NCBI GenBank assembly: GCA_023417315.1
Contig: JAEZFW010000049.1
Location: forward strand, 148,729-212,728
DNA: 64,000 nt
Source: Pseudomonadota bacterium
GTDB lineage: Bacteria > Pseudomonadota > Gammaproteobacteria > Steroidobacterales > Steroidobacteraceae
Reading direction: 5' to 3'
Shown here in pieces: positions 33,427 to 40,492 of the stretch. The notes beneath the pieces are model-generated. The model did not search any database. It saw only the letters and a list, made by a program, of their open reading frames with translations, and was not told the origin of the DNA. The position numbers were made by a program, and so were the translations under genes. Each line of letters begins with the position of its first letter. The first letter of the stretch is position 1.

Positions 33427-34440
33427 ATGAATTTGTGGCACAAAGTTAGCGCACCGGCAGCGATCCTGATTGCAAGCTCTGTTGCGAGTCTCGCCGCTCC
33501 TCAGGTTTCGGTGGCGCAGAGTCAGGTCAAGATCGACGGCTCGAGCACGGTGTTCCCGATCGCAGAGGCTGTGGCAGAGGAGTTCCAAATCTCGAAGCGC
33601 GGCAAGGTGCGCGTGACGGTCGGCATTTCGGGGACGGGCGGCGGCTTTAAGCGTTTCTGCAGAGGCGAAACGGACGTCTCAAACGCCTCGCGGCCCATCC
33701 TGAAAGAGGAAATGGAGGCATGCCGCAAGGCAGGCATCAAGTACCTGGAGCTGCCGGTCGCATTCGATGCGCTCACGGTCGTCGTCAATCCCAAGAACAC
33801 TTGGGTGAAGAGCTTGACGGTCGCCGATCTGAAGAAGATGTGGGAGCCGAGCGCGCAGGGGCGCATCTCGCGTTGGAACCAAGTACGCCCTGAATGGCCG
33901 GCCGAGCCGCTTGCGCTCTTCGGGCCAGGAGCAGATTCCGGCACCTTCGACTACTTCACCGAAGCGGTCACAGGCAAGGCGAAGGCAAGCCGCGGCGACT
34001 TCGCCGCGAGCGAGGACGACAACGTCATCGTCCAAGGGGTCGAGAGCAACAAGAACGCCTTGGGCTATTTCGGGTATGCCTACTACATCGAGAACAAGGA
34101 GCGGATTCGCGCAGTGCCGGTCGTGAACAAGGCGGGTAAGGCAGTGATGCCGAGTCTCGAAGCGGTCGTCGATGGCAGCTACGAGCCATTATCTCGCCCG
34201 TTGTTCATCTACGTGAGCGAGGCCGCCACGCAGCGTCCGGAAGTGAGAGAGTTCATCGAGTTCTACCTGACGGACGGTGCTGAGCTCGCCAAGGAAGTGG
34301 GTTACGTGCCGCTGCCCGAGACGGCCTATCAGCTCGCGCGCAAGCATTTCAAGGAGAAAAAGCTTGGCACGGTGTTCGGCGGAACGCCCGAGGTCGGCGT
34401 GACGATCGATGACTTGCTTGCTCGCGAGGGCAAACTGTAA
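33427..34440 (+). CDS. pstS: Phosphate ABC transporter periplasmic binding protein PstS
   Basis: PstS captures phosphate in the periplasm for the PstCAB importer. The 337-residue precursor has a signal peptide (about 1-27) and the phosphate-loop motifs KIDGSSTVFPIAEAVAEEF, GISGTGGGFKRFCRGE and GPGADSGTFDYF. It ends with LLAREGKL. The family assignment is unambiguous; the type is the one common in gammaproteobacteria outside enterics. pstC follows after a structured 140-base gap. Confidence 0.97.
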   Translation: MNLWHKVSAPAAILIASSVASLAAPQVSVAQSQVKIDGSSTVFPIAEAVAEEFQISKRGKVRVTVGISGTGGGFKRFCRGETDVSNASRPILKEEMEACRKAGIKYLELPVAFDALTVVVNPKNTWVKSLTVADLKKMWEPSAQGRISRWNQVRPEWPAEPLALFGPGADSGTFDYFTEAVTGKAKASRGDFAASEDDNVIVQGVESNKNALGYFGYAYYIENKERIRAVPVVNKAGKAVMPSLEAVVDGSYEPLSRPLFIYVSEAATQRPEVREFIEFYLTDGAELAKEVGYVPLPETAYQLARKHFKEKKLGTVFGGTPEVGVTIDDLLAREGKL

Positions 34441-34513
34441 TCAGAGGCGATATCCGTGAGTCGAGCGACCGGTTCGACTCGCGGGGTCGACTCAGAACGC
34501 GGCACGAAGTAAA

Positions 34514-34564
34514 GTGCGCCCGCCGACGCGCCAGCCACACAGCTGCGTCGGTTTTCCGGCGCAC
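34514..34564 (+). promoter_or_regulatory. Two-step hairpin in the pstS-pstC gap
   Basis: Outer arms GTGCGCC (34514-34520) and GGCGCAC (34558-34564) and inner arms CCGACGC (34523-34529) and GCGTCGG (34545-34551) are perfectly complementary. Such structures between a binding-protein gene and its permease genes commonly stabilise the upstream message or reduce downstream expression; this is inferred here. A smaller 7-bp hairpin (GAGTCGA/TCGACTC) precedes it. Confidence 0.6.
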
Positions 34565-34580
34565 ACTGTAAGTTACGAAT

Positions 34581-35504
34581 TTGAACGCCACGAACTTCAC
34601 ACCCGGCCTCTCCCGGAACGCGCTGCGCTACCGCAAGATGAGAGACCGAGTCGTCGAGTTGCTGCTGCTCGCCGCGGGTCTGGTCGCGGTGTTCACGACG
34701 CTCGCGATCGTAGCCATCCTCTTGATCGAGTCGAGCGCCTTCTTCGAGCACGTCTCGATCCGCGAGTTCCTGACCGGGACCATGTGGACGCCACTGTTCG
34801 CGGATGCACGTTACGGGATTCTGCCGTTGGTAGCAGGAACGCTCACGACCACGATCGTCGCGCTCCTCGTCGCGGTGCCGCTCGGCACGTTGATCGCGAT
34901 CTACTTGAGCGAGTTCGCACCTCATAAGGTGCGCGAAACGGTAAAGCCGATTCTCGAGCTCCTTGGCGCTGTGCCGACGGTTGTCTACGGCTACTTCGCT
35001 TTGACGATGGTCACGCCGGCGCTGCAATGGCTGATGCCCGATTTGCCTGGCTTCAATATGTTGAGCGCGGGCCTCGTCATCGGCCTCATGATCGTGCCGT
35101 ACGTGAGCTCGCTGAGCGAAGATGCAATGCGCGCCGTTCCTCGCTACATGCGCGAGGGTTCCTATGCGATGGGCGCGACGCGACTGCAGACGGCGTTGCG
35201 CGTAGTCGTACCGGGTGCGTTCTCTGGACTTGCTGCTGCGTTCATTCTCGGCATCTCGCGTGCGGTCGGAGAAACGATGGTCGTCGCGATCGCCGCCGGC
35301 ATGCAGCCGAATTTCACCTTCGATCCGCGCGAACCGGCGGCGACGATCACCGCATACATCGTGCAGGTGAGCCTGGGTGATCTGCCTCACGGCAGCATCG
35401 GTTACCAGAGCATCTTCGCCGCCGGCTTGGTATTGATGTTCCTGACGCTGATTTTCAATGTCGTCGGCTTCTCGCTCACTCGACGTTTCAGAGAGGCATA
35501 TTGA
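34581..35504 (+). CDS. pstC: Phosphate ABC transporter permease PstC
   Basis: PstC is one of two inner-membrane permeases of the high-affinity phosphate importer. The 307-residue sequence has six hydrophobic segments and the ABC-permease cytoplasmic loop motif (EDAMRAVPRYMREGSYAMGATRLQTA), here a good match to the PstC type. The given start is TTG at 34581; ATG at 34638 (MRDRVVELL) is possible but would shorten the usual N-terminal extension. Its TGA overlaps the pstA ATG by one base. Confidence 0.95.
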   Translation: MNATNFTPGLSRNALRYRKMRDRVVELLLLAAGLVAVFTTLAIVAILLIESSAFFEHVSIREFLTGTMWTPLFADARYGILPLVAGTLTTTIVALLVAVPLGTLIAIYLSEFAPHKVRETVKPILELLGAVPTVVYGYFALTMVTPALQWLMPDLPGFNMLSAGLVIGLMIVPYVSSLSEDAMRAVPRYMREGSYAMGATRLQTALRVVVPGAFSGLAAAFILGISRAVGETMVVAIAAGMQPNFTFDPREPAATITAYIVQVSLGDLPHGSIGYQSIFAAGLVLMFLTLIFNVVGFSLTRRFREAY

Positions 35505-36448
35505 TGAGCGCGAATCACTCGGTCGCGCCGTTCTTGGATCCCGCGCTCGTGCGGCAATCGCTGTCGCGCCGCAAGCTCATGGATCAGATCTTCGTCATCG
35601 TCGGGCTCATCGTCATGCTCGCGTGCTTGGCGATCCTCGCGGTACTCTTCATCGACCTCGTGCGCGACGGCTCTGAGCGCTTCAGTTGGGATTTCTTCAC
35701 GAACTTCGCCTCGCGAAAGGCAGAGCGCGCCGGCATTTTGGCTGCATGGGTGGGCACGACCCTCATCATGATCGTGACGGCAGTGTGCGCCGTGCCGGTC
35801 GGTGTCGCCGCTGCGATTTATCTAGAGGAGTACGCGCCGAAGAACTGGTTCACGGCGATCATCGAGATCAACGTCACGAATCTCGCAGGCGTACCTTCGA
35901 TCGTCTACGGCTTGCTGGCGCTCGGATTGTTCGTTTACCAATTCGATCTAGGGCAGAGCATCGCCGCCGCCGGGCTCACGTTGGCTCTTCTGATATTGCC
36001 GATCGTGATCGTTGCGACGCGCGAATCCATTCGCTCCGTCCCGAAAGCGATCCGAGAAGCTGCATATGGCCTAGGTGCAACGCGCTGGGAAGTCACGAAG
36101 GACCACGTGCTGCCTTATTCGACGGGCGGCATTCTCACCGGCATGATCTTGGGCCTCTCGCGCGCGATCGGCGAGACGGCGCCGATCATCACCATCGGTG
36201 CGTTGAGCTTCATCGCATTCTTACCGGAGTCGCCGTTCAAGAGCGAATTCCCGTTCATCTCATTCGGGTGGTTGAACGATCCGTTCACCGCGATGCCGAT
36301 TCAAATGTTCAACTGGGTTTCACGGCCGGATCCGGCTTTTCAGGCAAACGCGGCCGCCGCTGGAGCGATTCTCCTCGGCATGACGTTATTGATGAACGGC
36401 CTTGCGATCTGGATCCGCTACCGGTTCCGCAAGAAGATCAATTGGTAA
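35504..36448 (+). CDS. pstA: Phosphate ABC transporter permease PstA
   Basis: PstA pairs with PstC to form the phosphate translocation channel. The 314-residue protein has six membrane segments and the EAA-type loop (RESIRSVPKAIREAAYGLGATRWEVT), with RAIGETAPIITIGA thereafter, which is typical of PstA. The ATG at 35504 overlaps the pstC stop (TGATG), showing translational coupling. It is followed by pstB after about 46 bases. Confidence 0.96.
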   Translation: MSANHSVAPFLDPALVRQSLSRRKLMDQIFVIVGLIVMLACLAILAVLFIDLVRDGSERFSWDFFTNFASRKAERAGILAAWVGTTLIMIVTAVCAVPVGVAAAIYLEEYAPKNWFTAIIEINVTNLAGVPSIVYGLLALGLFVYQFDLGQSIAAAGLTLALLILPIVIVATRESIRSVPKAIREAAYGLGATRWEVTKDHVLPYSTGGILTGMILGLSRAIGETAPIITIGALSFIAFLPESPFKSEFPFISFGWLNDPFTAMPIQMFNWVSRPDPAFQANAAAAGAILLGMTLLMNGLAIWIRYRFRKKINW

Positions 36449-36494
36449 GCTCATTCACGAGTCACGTTTGCAGGTCTCGATTCGACGGGTAACC

Positions 36495-37424
36495 ATGATG
36501 GATTCGACCACAAGCGCTCGGACACAATCTCCGCGTACTCGGCACGCGCCTGAGGAGCAGTCAGTGCGAAACGATCAATCTTCGTCTCAGGCCGGTGCGG
36601 ATGCGCGCGGGGGAGCGCCGCGCATTTCGATCGCCGTCGACGATACGCGTAAGGTGCGCACGCTCAACGTCAAGGCGGCGGTCGATAATCTGAGCTTCTA
36701 CTACGGCCAGCATCGCGCGCTGAAGAACCTGACGATTCCAATCGCCGATCGCCAGGTGACCGCGCTCATCGGTCCGTCTGGATGCGGCAAGAGCACGTTT
36801 CTGCGCTGCTTCAATCGTATGCATGACTTGCAGCCGGACACGCGTTACGAGGGCAGCATCACGTTACACCCGGACAATCTGAATCTCGTGGGGCAGGGCG
36901 TCGACCCGATCGAAGTGCGGATGCGGATCGGCATGGTGTTCCAGAAACCCAATCCGTTCCCGAAGTCGGTGTTCGAGAATGTCGCCTACGGCTTGCGCCT
37001 GCGCGGCGTGCGCAATCGAGCTACGCTCGCCGAGGAAGTCGAGAAGGCGTTGCGAGGCGCAGCATTGTGGGATGAGGTGAAAGATCGCTTGCAGGACTCG
37101 GCACTCGCTCTGTCCGGCGGTCAGATGCAGCGATTGTGCATCGCGCGTGCGCTCGCGACGACCCCGGAGATCCTGCTGTTCGACGAACCGACCTCGGCGC
37201 TCGATCCGATCGCGACTGCGAAGATCGAAGAATTGATCTCGACGCTCCGCGATCAAGTGACAGTCCTCATCGTCACTCACAACATGCAGCAGGCCGCGCG
37301 CGTGTCCGACTACACGGCTTTCATGTATCTCGGCGAGCTCATCGAGTTCGATGAGGCGGCAAAGATCTTCACGAATCCAAGCAAGAAGGCGACGGAAGAT
37401 TACATTACTGGGCGCTATGGATAG
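36495..37424 (+). CDS. pstB: Phosphate ABC transporter ATP-binding protein PstB
   Basis: PstB powers the PstSCA importer. From the ATG at 36495 it has 309 residues: a polar 50-residue N-terminal extension, then the ATPase with Walker A GPSGCGKST, the Q-loop MVFQKPNPFP, the signature ALSGGQMQRLCIARAL, Walker B ILLFDEPTSALD and the switch histidine VTHNM. Usual PstB proteins have about 260 residues, so the extension is unusual but low in complexity. A longer in-frame start at 36402 overlaps pstA and is not preferred. Confidence 0.95.
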   Translation: MMDSTTSARTQSPRTRHAPEEQSVRNDQSSSQAGADARGGAPRISIAVDDTRKVRTLNVKAAVDNLSFYYGQHRALKNLTIPIADRQVTALIGPSGCGKSTFLRCFNRMHDLQPDTRYEGSITLHPDNLNLVGQGVDPIEVRMRIGMVFQKPNPFPKSVFENVAYGLRLRGVRNRATLAEEVEKALRGAALWDEVKDRLQDSALALSGGQMQRLCIARALATTPEILLFDEPTSALDPIATAKIEELISTLRDQVTVLIVTHNMQQAARVSDYTAFMYLGELIEFDEAAKIFTNPSKKATEDYITGRYG

Positions 37425-37433
37425 CACTCGGCC

Positions 37434-37568
37434 AAGTGACGGAGTGATGAGGTGACAGAGTGACGAAGTCAGAATGGCTCGCACTCTCACGAACCTCCAA
37501 GGCATAGCATCGCGCTACTGTCCTAGCTTCTGACTTTGTCACCTCGTCACTCCGTCGCTTCGTGACTT
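37434..37568. repeat. Intergenic inverted repeat with octad word AGTGACGA (pstB-phoU2)
   Basis: The left arm (37434-37474) reads as octads AGTGACGG, AGTGATGA, GGTGACAG, AGTGACGA, AGTCAGAA. The right arm (37528-37568) is the complement with octads such as CGTCACTC; about 31 of 41 positions pair directly. The right arm ends 4 bases before the phoU2 ATG and so overlaps its ribosome-binding region. Confidence 0.85.
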
Positions 37569-37572
37569 CACC

Positions 37573-38283
37573 ATGACGGATCCCCTCGAAGGCCACACGG
37601 CAAAAACGCTCGACGGGCTACTCGGCGAATTGCGCCTGAGTGCGGTGTCGATGGGCGGGCTCGTCATCGATCAAGTTGCAAGCTCGATCAATTCACTGCT
37701 CGAGGGCGATGCGGCGCTCGCTGAGCTCGTCTTGTCGCGCGAGGTGCAAGTGAACGATCTCGAACGCACCGTCGATCGAGAGGCCTTTCGACTCATCGCG
37801 CTCCATCAGCCAGTCGCTGGCGATCTTCGGATGGCGAAGGCAGTCTCGCGCATTACCGTCGAGCTCGAGCGTGCCGGCGATGAGGCGAAGAAGATCGCCA
37901 AGTTCGCGGTGCGGCTCGCGTCCGGTGAGCCGCAAGGGCCAGTGCGCGCCGTCGCTCGTTATCTGCGACATATGGCCGAGCTCACGACGGGCATGCTTCG
38001 AGATGCAGTCCGTGCGCTCGATGAATCCGACGCATCGATGGCTCAGACCGTAGCCGCGCGCGATTCGGAATTAGATGCCGAGTTCGCAGCCGCGCTGCGA
38101 CAGGTCCTTACGCTCGCGATGCAGGATCAGCGCTTCCTAGGTGCCACGATCGACACAGTGTTCGCACTCAAGGGTCTCGAGCGCATCGGCGATCACGCAA
38201 AGAATATCGCCGAGCAGGTGGTGTTCGTGACGAGCGGGGAGGACGTGAGGCACCGCAGGCGCTCTGCGGGAGTGACGAAGTGA
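37573..38283 (+). CDS. phoU: Phosphate signalling protein PhoU (second copy)
   Basis: The 236-residue protein has two PhoU three-helix repeats with the metal-site motifs VELERAGDEAKKIAKFA and GLERIGDHAKNIAEQVV. It sits at the usual place, right after pstB, and should act with the Pst complex in phosphate sensing. Sequence differs clearly from the copy at 30765, so the two may have split roles (for example transporter gating versus PhoR control). The last residues (AGVTK) and the TGA stop are formed by AGTGACGAAGTGAC, a copy of the octad word. Confidence 0.95.
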   Translation: MTDPLEGHTAKTLDGLLGELRLSAVSMGGLVIDQVASSINSLLEGDAALAELVLSREVQVNDLERTVDREAFRLIALHQPVAGDLRMAKAVSRITVELERAGDEAKKIAKFAVRLASGEPQGPVRAVARYLRHMAELTTGMLRDAVRALDESDASMAQTVAARDSELDAEFAAALRQVLTLAMQDQRFLGATIDTVFALKGLERIGDHAKNIAEQVVFVTSGEDVRHRRRSAGVTK

Positions 38284-38292
38284 CTCGCCATT

Positions 38293-38309
38293 GCGCGAGC
38301 TATTCGCGC
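38293..38309. terminator. Short hairpin at the convergent phoU2/dapD ends
   Basis: GCGCGA (38293-38298) and TCGCGC (38304-38309) pair around five bases; the dapD TAG stop lies in the loop. No T-tract follows on either strand, so termination by it is uncertain. Confidence 0.35.
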
Positions 38310-39115
38310 AGCAGCGCATTGATACCGACTTTCGCCTTCGTCTGCGCATCCACGCGCTTCACGATCACTGCGCAGTAGAGACTGTACTTGCCGTTCGCCG
38401 CCGGGAGATTTCCCGAGACGACGACTGCGCCCGCGGGCACGCGCCCATACGTGACTTCGTCACGCTCGCGATCGTAGATGCGGGTGCTGGCGCCGATGTA
38501 CACACCCATCGAGATGACGGCGCCTTCCTCCACGACGACGCCTTCGACGATCTCCGAACGCGCGCCGATGAAGCAGTTGTCTTCGATGATCGTCGGGTTC
38601 GCCTGGAGTGGCTCGAGCACGCCGCCGATGCCGACACCGCCCGACAAGTGCACGTTGCGACCGATTTGCGCACAGGACCCGACGGTCGCCCAGGTATCGA
38701 CCATCGTGCCTTCGCCGACGTAGGCACCGATGTTGACGTATGAGGGCATGAGCACGGTATTCGCTGCGACGAAGGCACCACGACGCACGATCGCGTGGGG
38801 GACCACCCGTACACCCTCCGACCGCAGTTGCGCTTCATCGTAGCTCGCGTACTTAAGCGGAACCTTGTCGAAGAAGCGCGTGTAACCCGCATCCATCGGA
38901 ACGTTGTCGTTCAAGCGAAATGACAGCAACACCGCCTTCTTCAGCCATTGATTGACGCGCCACTCGCCCTCGACCTTCTCGGCGACGCGAGCTTTGCCGC
39001 CATCCAGCAGCGAGATAGCTTCATCCACCGCCCGCTTCACATCAGTAGGTGCATTCTTAGGACTGAGCTCGGCGCGACGTTCGAAGGCGGAATCGATGAG
39101 AGATGGCAGAGACAT
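38300..39115 (-). CDS. dapD: Tetrahydrodipicolinate N-succinyltransferase
   Basis: DapD succinylates tetrahydrodipicolinate with succinyl-CoA in lysine/diaminopimelate synthesis. The 271-residue protein has a helical N-terminal domain and a left-handed beta-helix made of hexapeptide repeats (VNIGAYVGEGTMVDTWATVG, GGVGIGGVLEPLQ, IGARSEIVEGVVV). The start MSLPSLIDSAFE at 39115 fits the family; the frame continues 22 codons upstream but that stretch only translates the AGTGACGA repeat. dapC follows upstream on the same strand, so dapC and dapD form a pathway cluster with glnD. Confidence 0.96.
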   Translation of the reverse strand: MSLPSLIDSAFERRAELSPKNAPTDVKRAVDEAISLLDGGKARVAEKVEGEWRVNQWLKKAVLLSFRLNDNVPMDAGYTRFFDKVPLKYASYDEAQLRSEGVRVVPHAIVRRGAFVAANTVLMPSYVNIGAYVGEGTMVDTWATVGSCAQIGRNVHLSGGVGIGGVLEPLQANPTIIEDNCFIGARSEIVEGVVVEEGAVISMGVYIGASTRIYDRERDEVTYGRVPAGAVVVSGNLPAANGKYSLYCAVIVKRVDAQTKAKVGINALLRE

Positions 39116-39304
39116 AGTGACGAGGTGACGAAGTGACGAGGTGACGAAGTCAGAGTTTAGCGGCTCGGAGCCGCCAGACATAGTGACGAAGTGACGCGGT
39201 GACCGACGAAGTCCGAGTTAGCGATTGCTCCCGCAGTGACGAAAGTAAAGGGGCGAGTTTCTGATCTGACCTCGTCACTGCGTTACTTCGTCACCCTGTC
39301 ACTT
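39113..39304. repeat. Octad AGTGACGA repeat with duplicated left arm (dapC-dapD gap)
   Basis: Octads AGTGACGA, GGTGACGA, AGTGACGA, GGTGACGA, AGTCAGAG start at 39116. A second related block follows at 39178-39222 (both begin CATAGTGACGA and end GAGTT(T)AGCG), so the left arm is duplicated. The complementary arm (TCTGACCT, CGTCACTG, CGTTACTT, CGTCACCC) spans 39265-39304 and includes the dapC TGA stop. Confidence 0.88.
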
Positions 39305-40492
39305 GGCTAACACGTAATCGCGAATCCTCTCCGCTGCCTCGATGCACTCGGGCACGCTGGCGACTAACGAGATGCGTACTCGGCCGACGCCGGGATTGCC
39401 GTAGGGTGTTTCGCGCGCGAGATAGCGGCCCGGGAGCAGGGTGACGTGCTTGCGCTCGAAAAGCTCGCGCGCGAATCGTTCGTCGTCGCTCACCTGAGGC
39501 CAGAGATAGAAACTCGCTTCGGGCGCGGTGACGTCTAAAGCTTCCCGGAGGATTGGGAGCACCGCTTCGAACTTTTCGCGATAGAGGCGGCGATTCTCGA
39601 TGACGTGCGCTTCATCGTCCCAAGCCGGAATGCTCGTAAGTTGCGTGTGCACTGGCATCGCACAGCCGTGATAGGTTCGATACAGCAGGAAGGATTTGAT
39701 CACCTTCGGGTCGCCCGCGACGAACCCTGAGCGCAAGCCCGGAACACTCGATCGCTTGGACAAGCTGTGAAATACGATGCAGCGCTCGAAGGAGGTGTGA
39801 CCCGCCGCGATGGCTGCCTGCAAGAGGCCCGCTGGCGGACGCGCTTCGTCGAGATAGATCTCGCTGTAACACTCATCGGCTGCGACGATGAAGTCATAAC
39901 GCTCGGCGAGCTCGAGTGCACGACGCAGATAGGCAAGGCTCGCGACCGCGCCCGTCGGATTTCCGGGTGAGCAGAGGAACAGCAACTGACAGCGACGCCA
40001 AACGCTTTCCGGAACGCGCTCGAGGTCCGGCAAGAAGCGATGCTGCTCATCGTGCTCCATGAAGTGAGGCTCGGCGCCCGCGAGCAGCGTTGCACCTTCA
40101 TAGATCTGATAGAACGGATTCGGCATCGCCACGAGCGGGGAGCGCGTCGGGTCGATGACGGCTTGGGTGAACGCGAAGAGCGCTTCGCGCGTGCCGTTCA
40201 CAGGCAGAACCATCGTTTCCGAATCGATGCTGCCGACGGGCAGGGCGAAGCGTCGCATCAGCCATCGGCCCACCGCAGCTCGAAACTGAGCCAGACCCGC
40301 TGTCGCCGGATAATTGCCGAGCGTCTCGAGATTCTTTGTGAACGCATCCAGCACGACCTCAGGAGGTGCATGCCGCGGCTCACCGATCGACATCGATATG
40401 TGTGGAAGCGAGGAGGGCGGTGCGGCGCCCGCCAACAACGCACGCAGACGCTCGAACGGATAGGGCCGCAGCTTCCCGAGGAATGGGTTCAT
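39299..40492 (-). CDS. dapC: Succinyldiaminopimelate transaminase
   Basis: DapC is a PLP-dependent fold-type I aminotransferase giving N-succinyl-LL-diaminopimelate from its keto form. The 397-residue sequence has LCSPGNPTGAVA, the cofactor-binding ADECYSEIY and the Schiff-base lysine in HSLSKRSSVPGLRSGF, with the C-terminal arginine in VRISLV. The opening MNPFLGKLRPYPFERLRAL is characteristic of DapC rather than ArgD. Its ATG overlaps the glnD TGA by 4 bases, giving translational coupling. The stop lies in the octad repeat. Confidence 0.95.
   Translation of the reverse strand: MNPFLGKLRPYPFERLRALLAGAAPPSSLPHISMSIGEPRHAPPEVVLDAFTKNLETLGNYPATAGLAQFRAAVGRWLMRRFALPVGSIDSETMVLPVNGTREALFAFTQAVIDPTRSPLVAMPNPFYQIYEGATLLAGAEPHFMEHDEQHRFLPDLERVPESVWRRCQLLFLCSPGNPTGAVASLAYLRRALELAERYDFIVAADECYSEIYLDEARPPAGLLQAAIAAGHTSFERCIVFHSLSKRSSVPGLRSGFVAGDPKVIKSFLLYRTYHGCAMPVHTQLTSIPAWDDEAHVIENRRLYREKFEAVLPILREALDVTAPEASFYLWPQVSDDERFARELFERKHVTLLPGRYLARETPYGNPGVGRVRISLVASVPECIEAAERIRDYVLAK

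Noticed and set aside
39116..39181. 22-codon N-terminal extension of dapD
   Set aside because: The extension merely translates the AGTGACGA repeat; family alignment begins at 39115.
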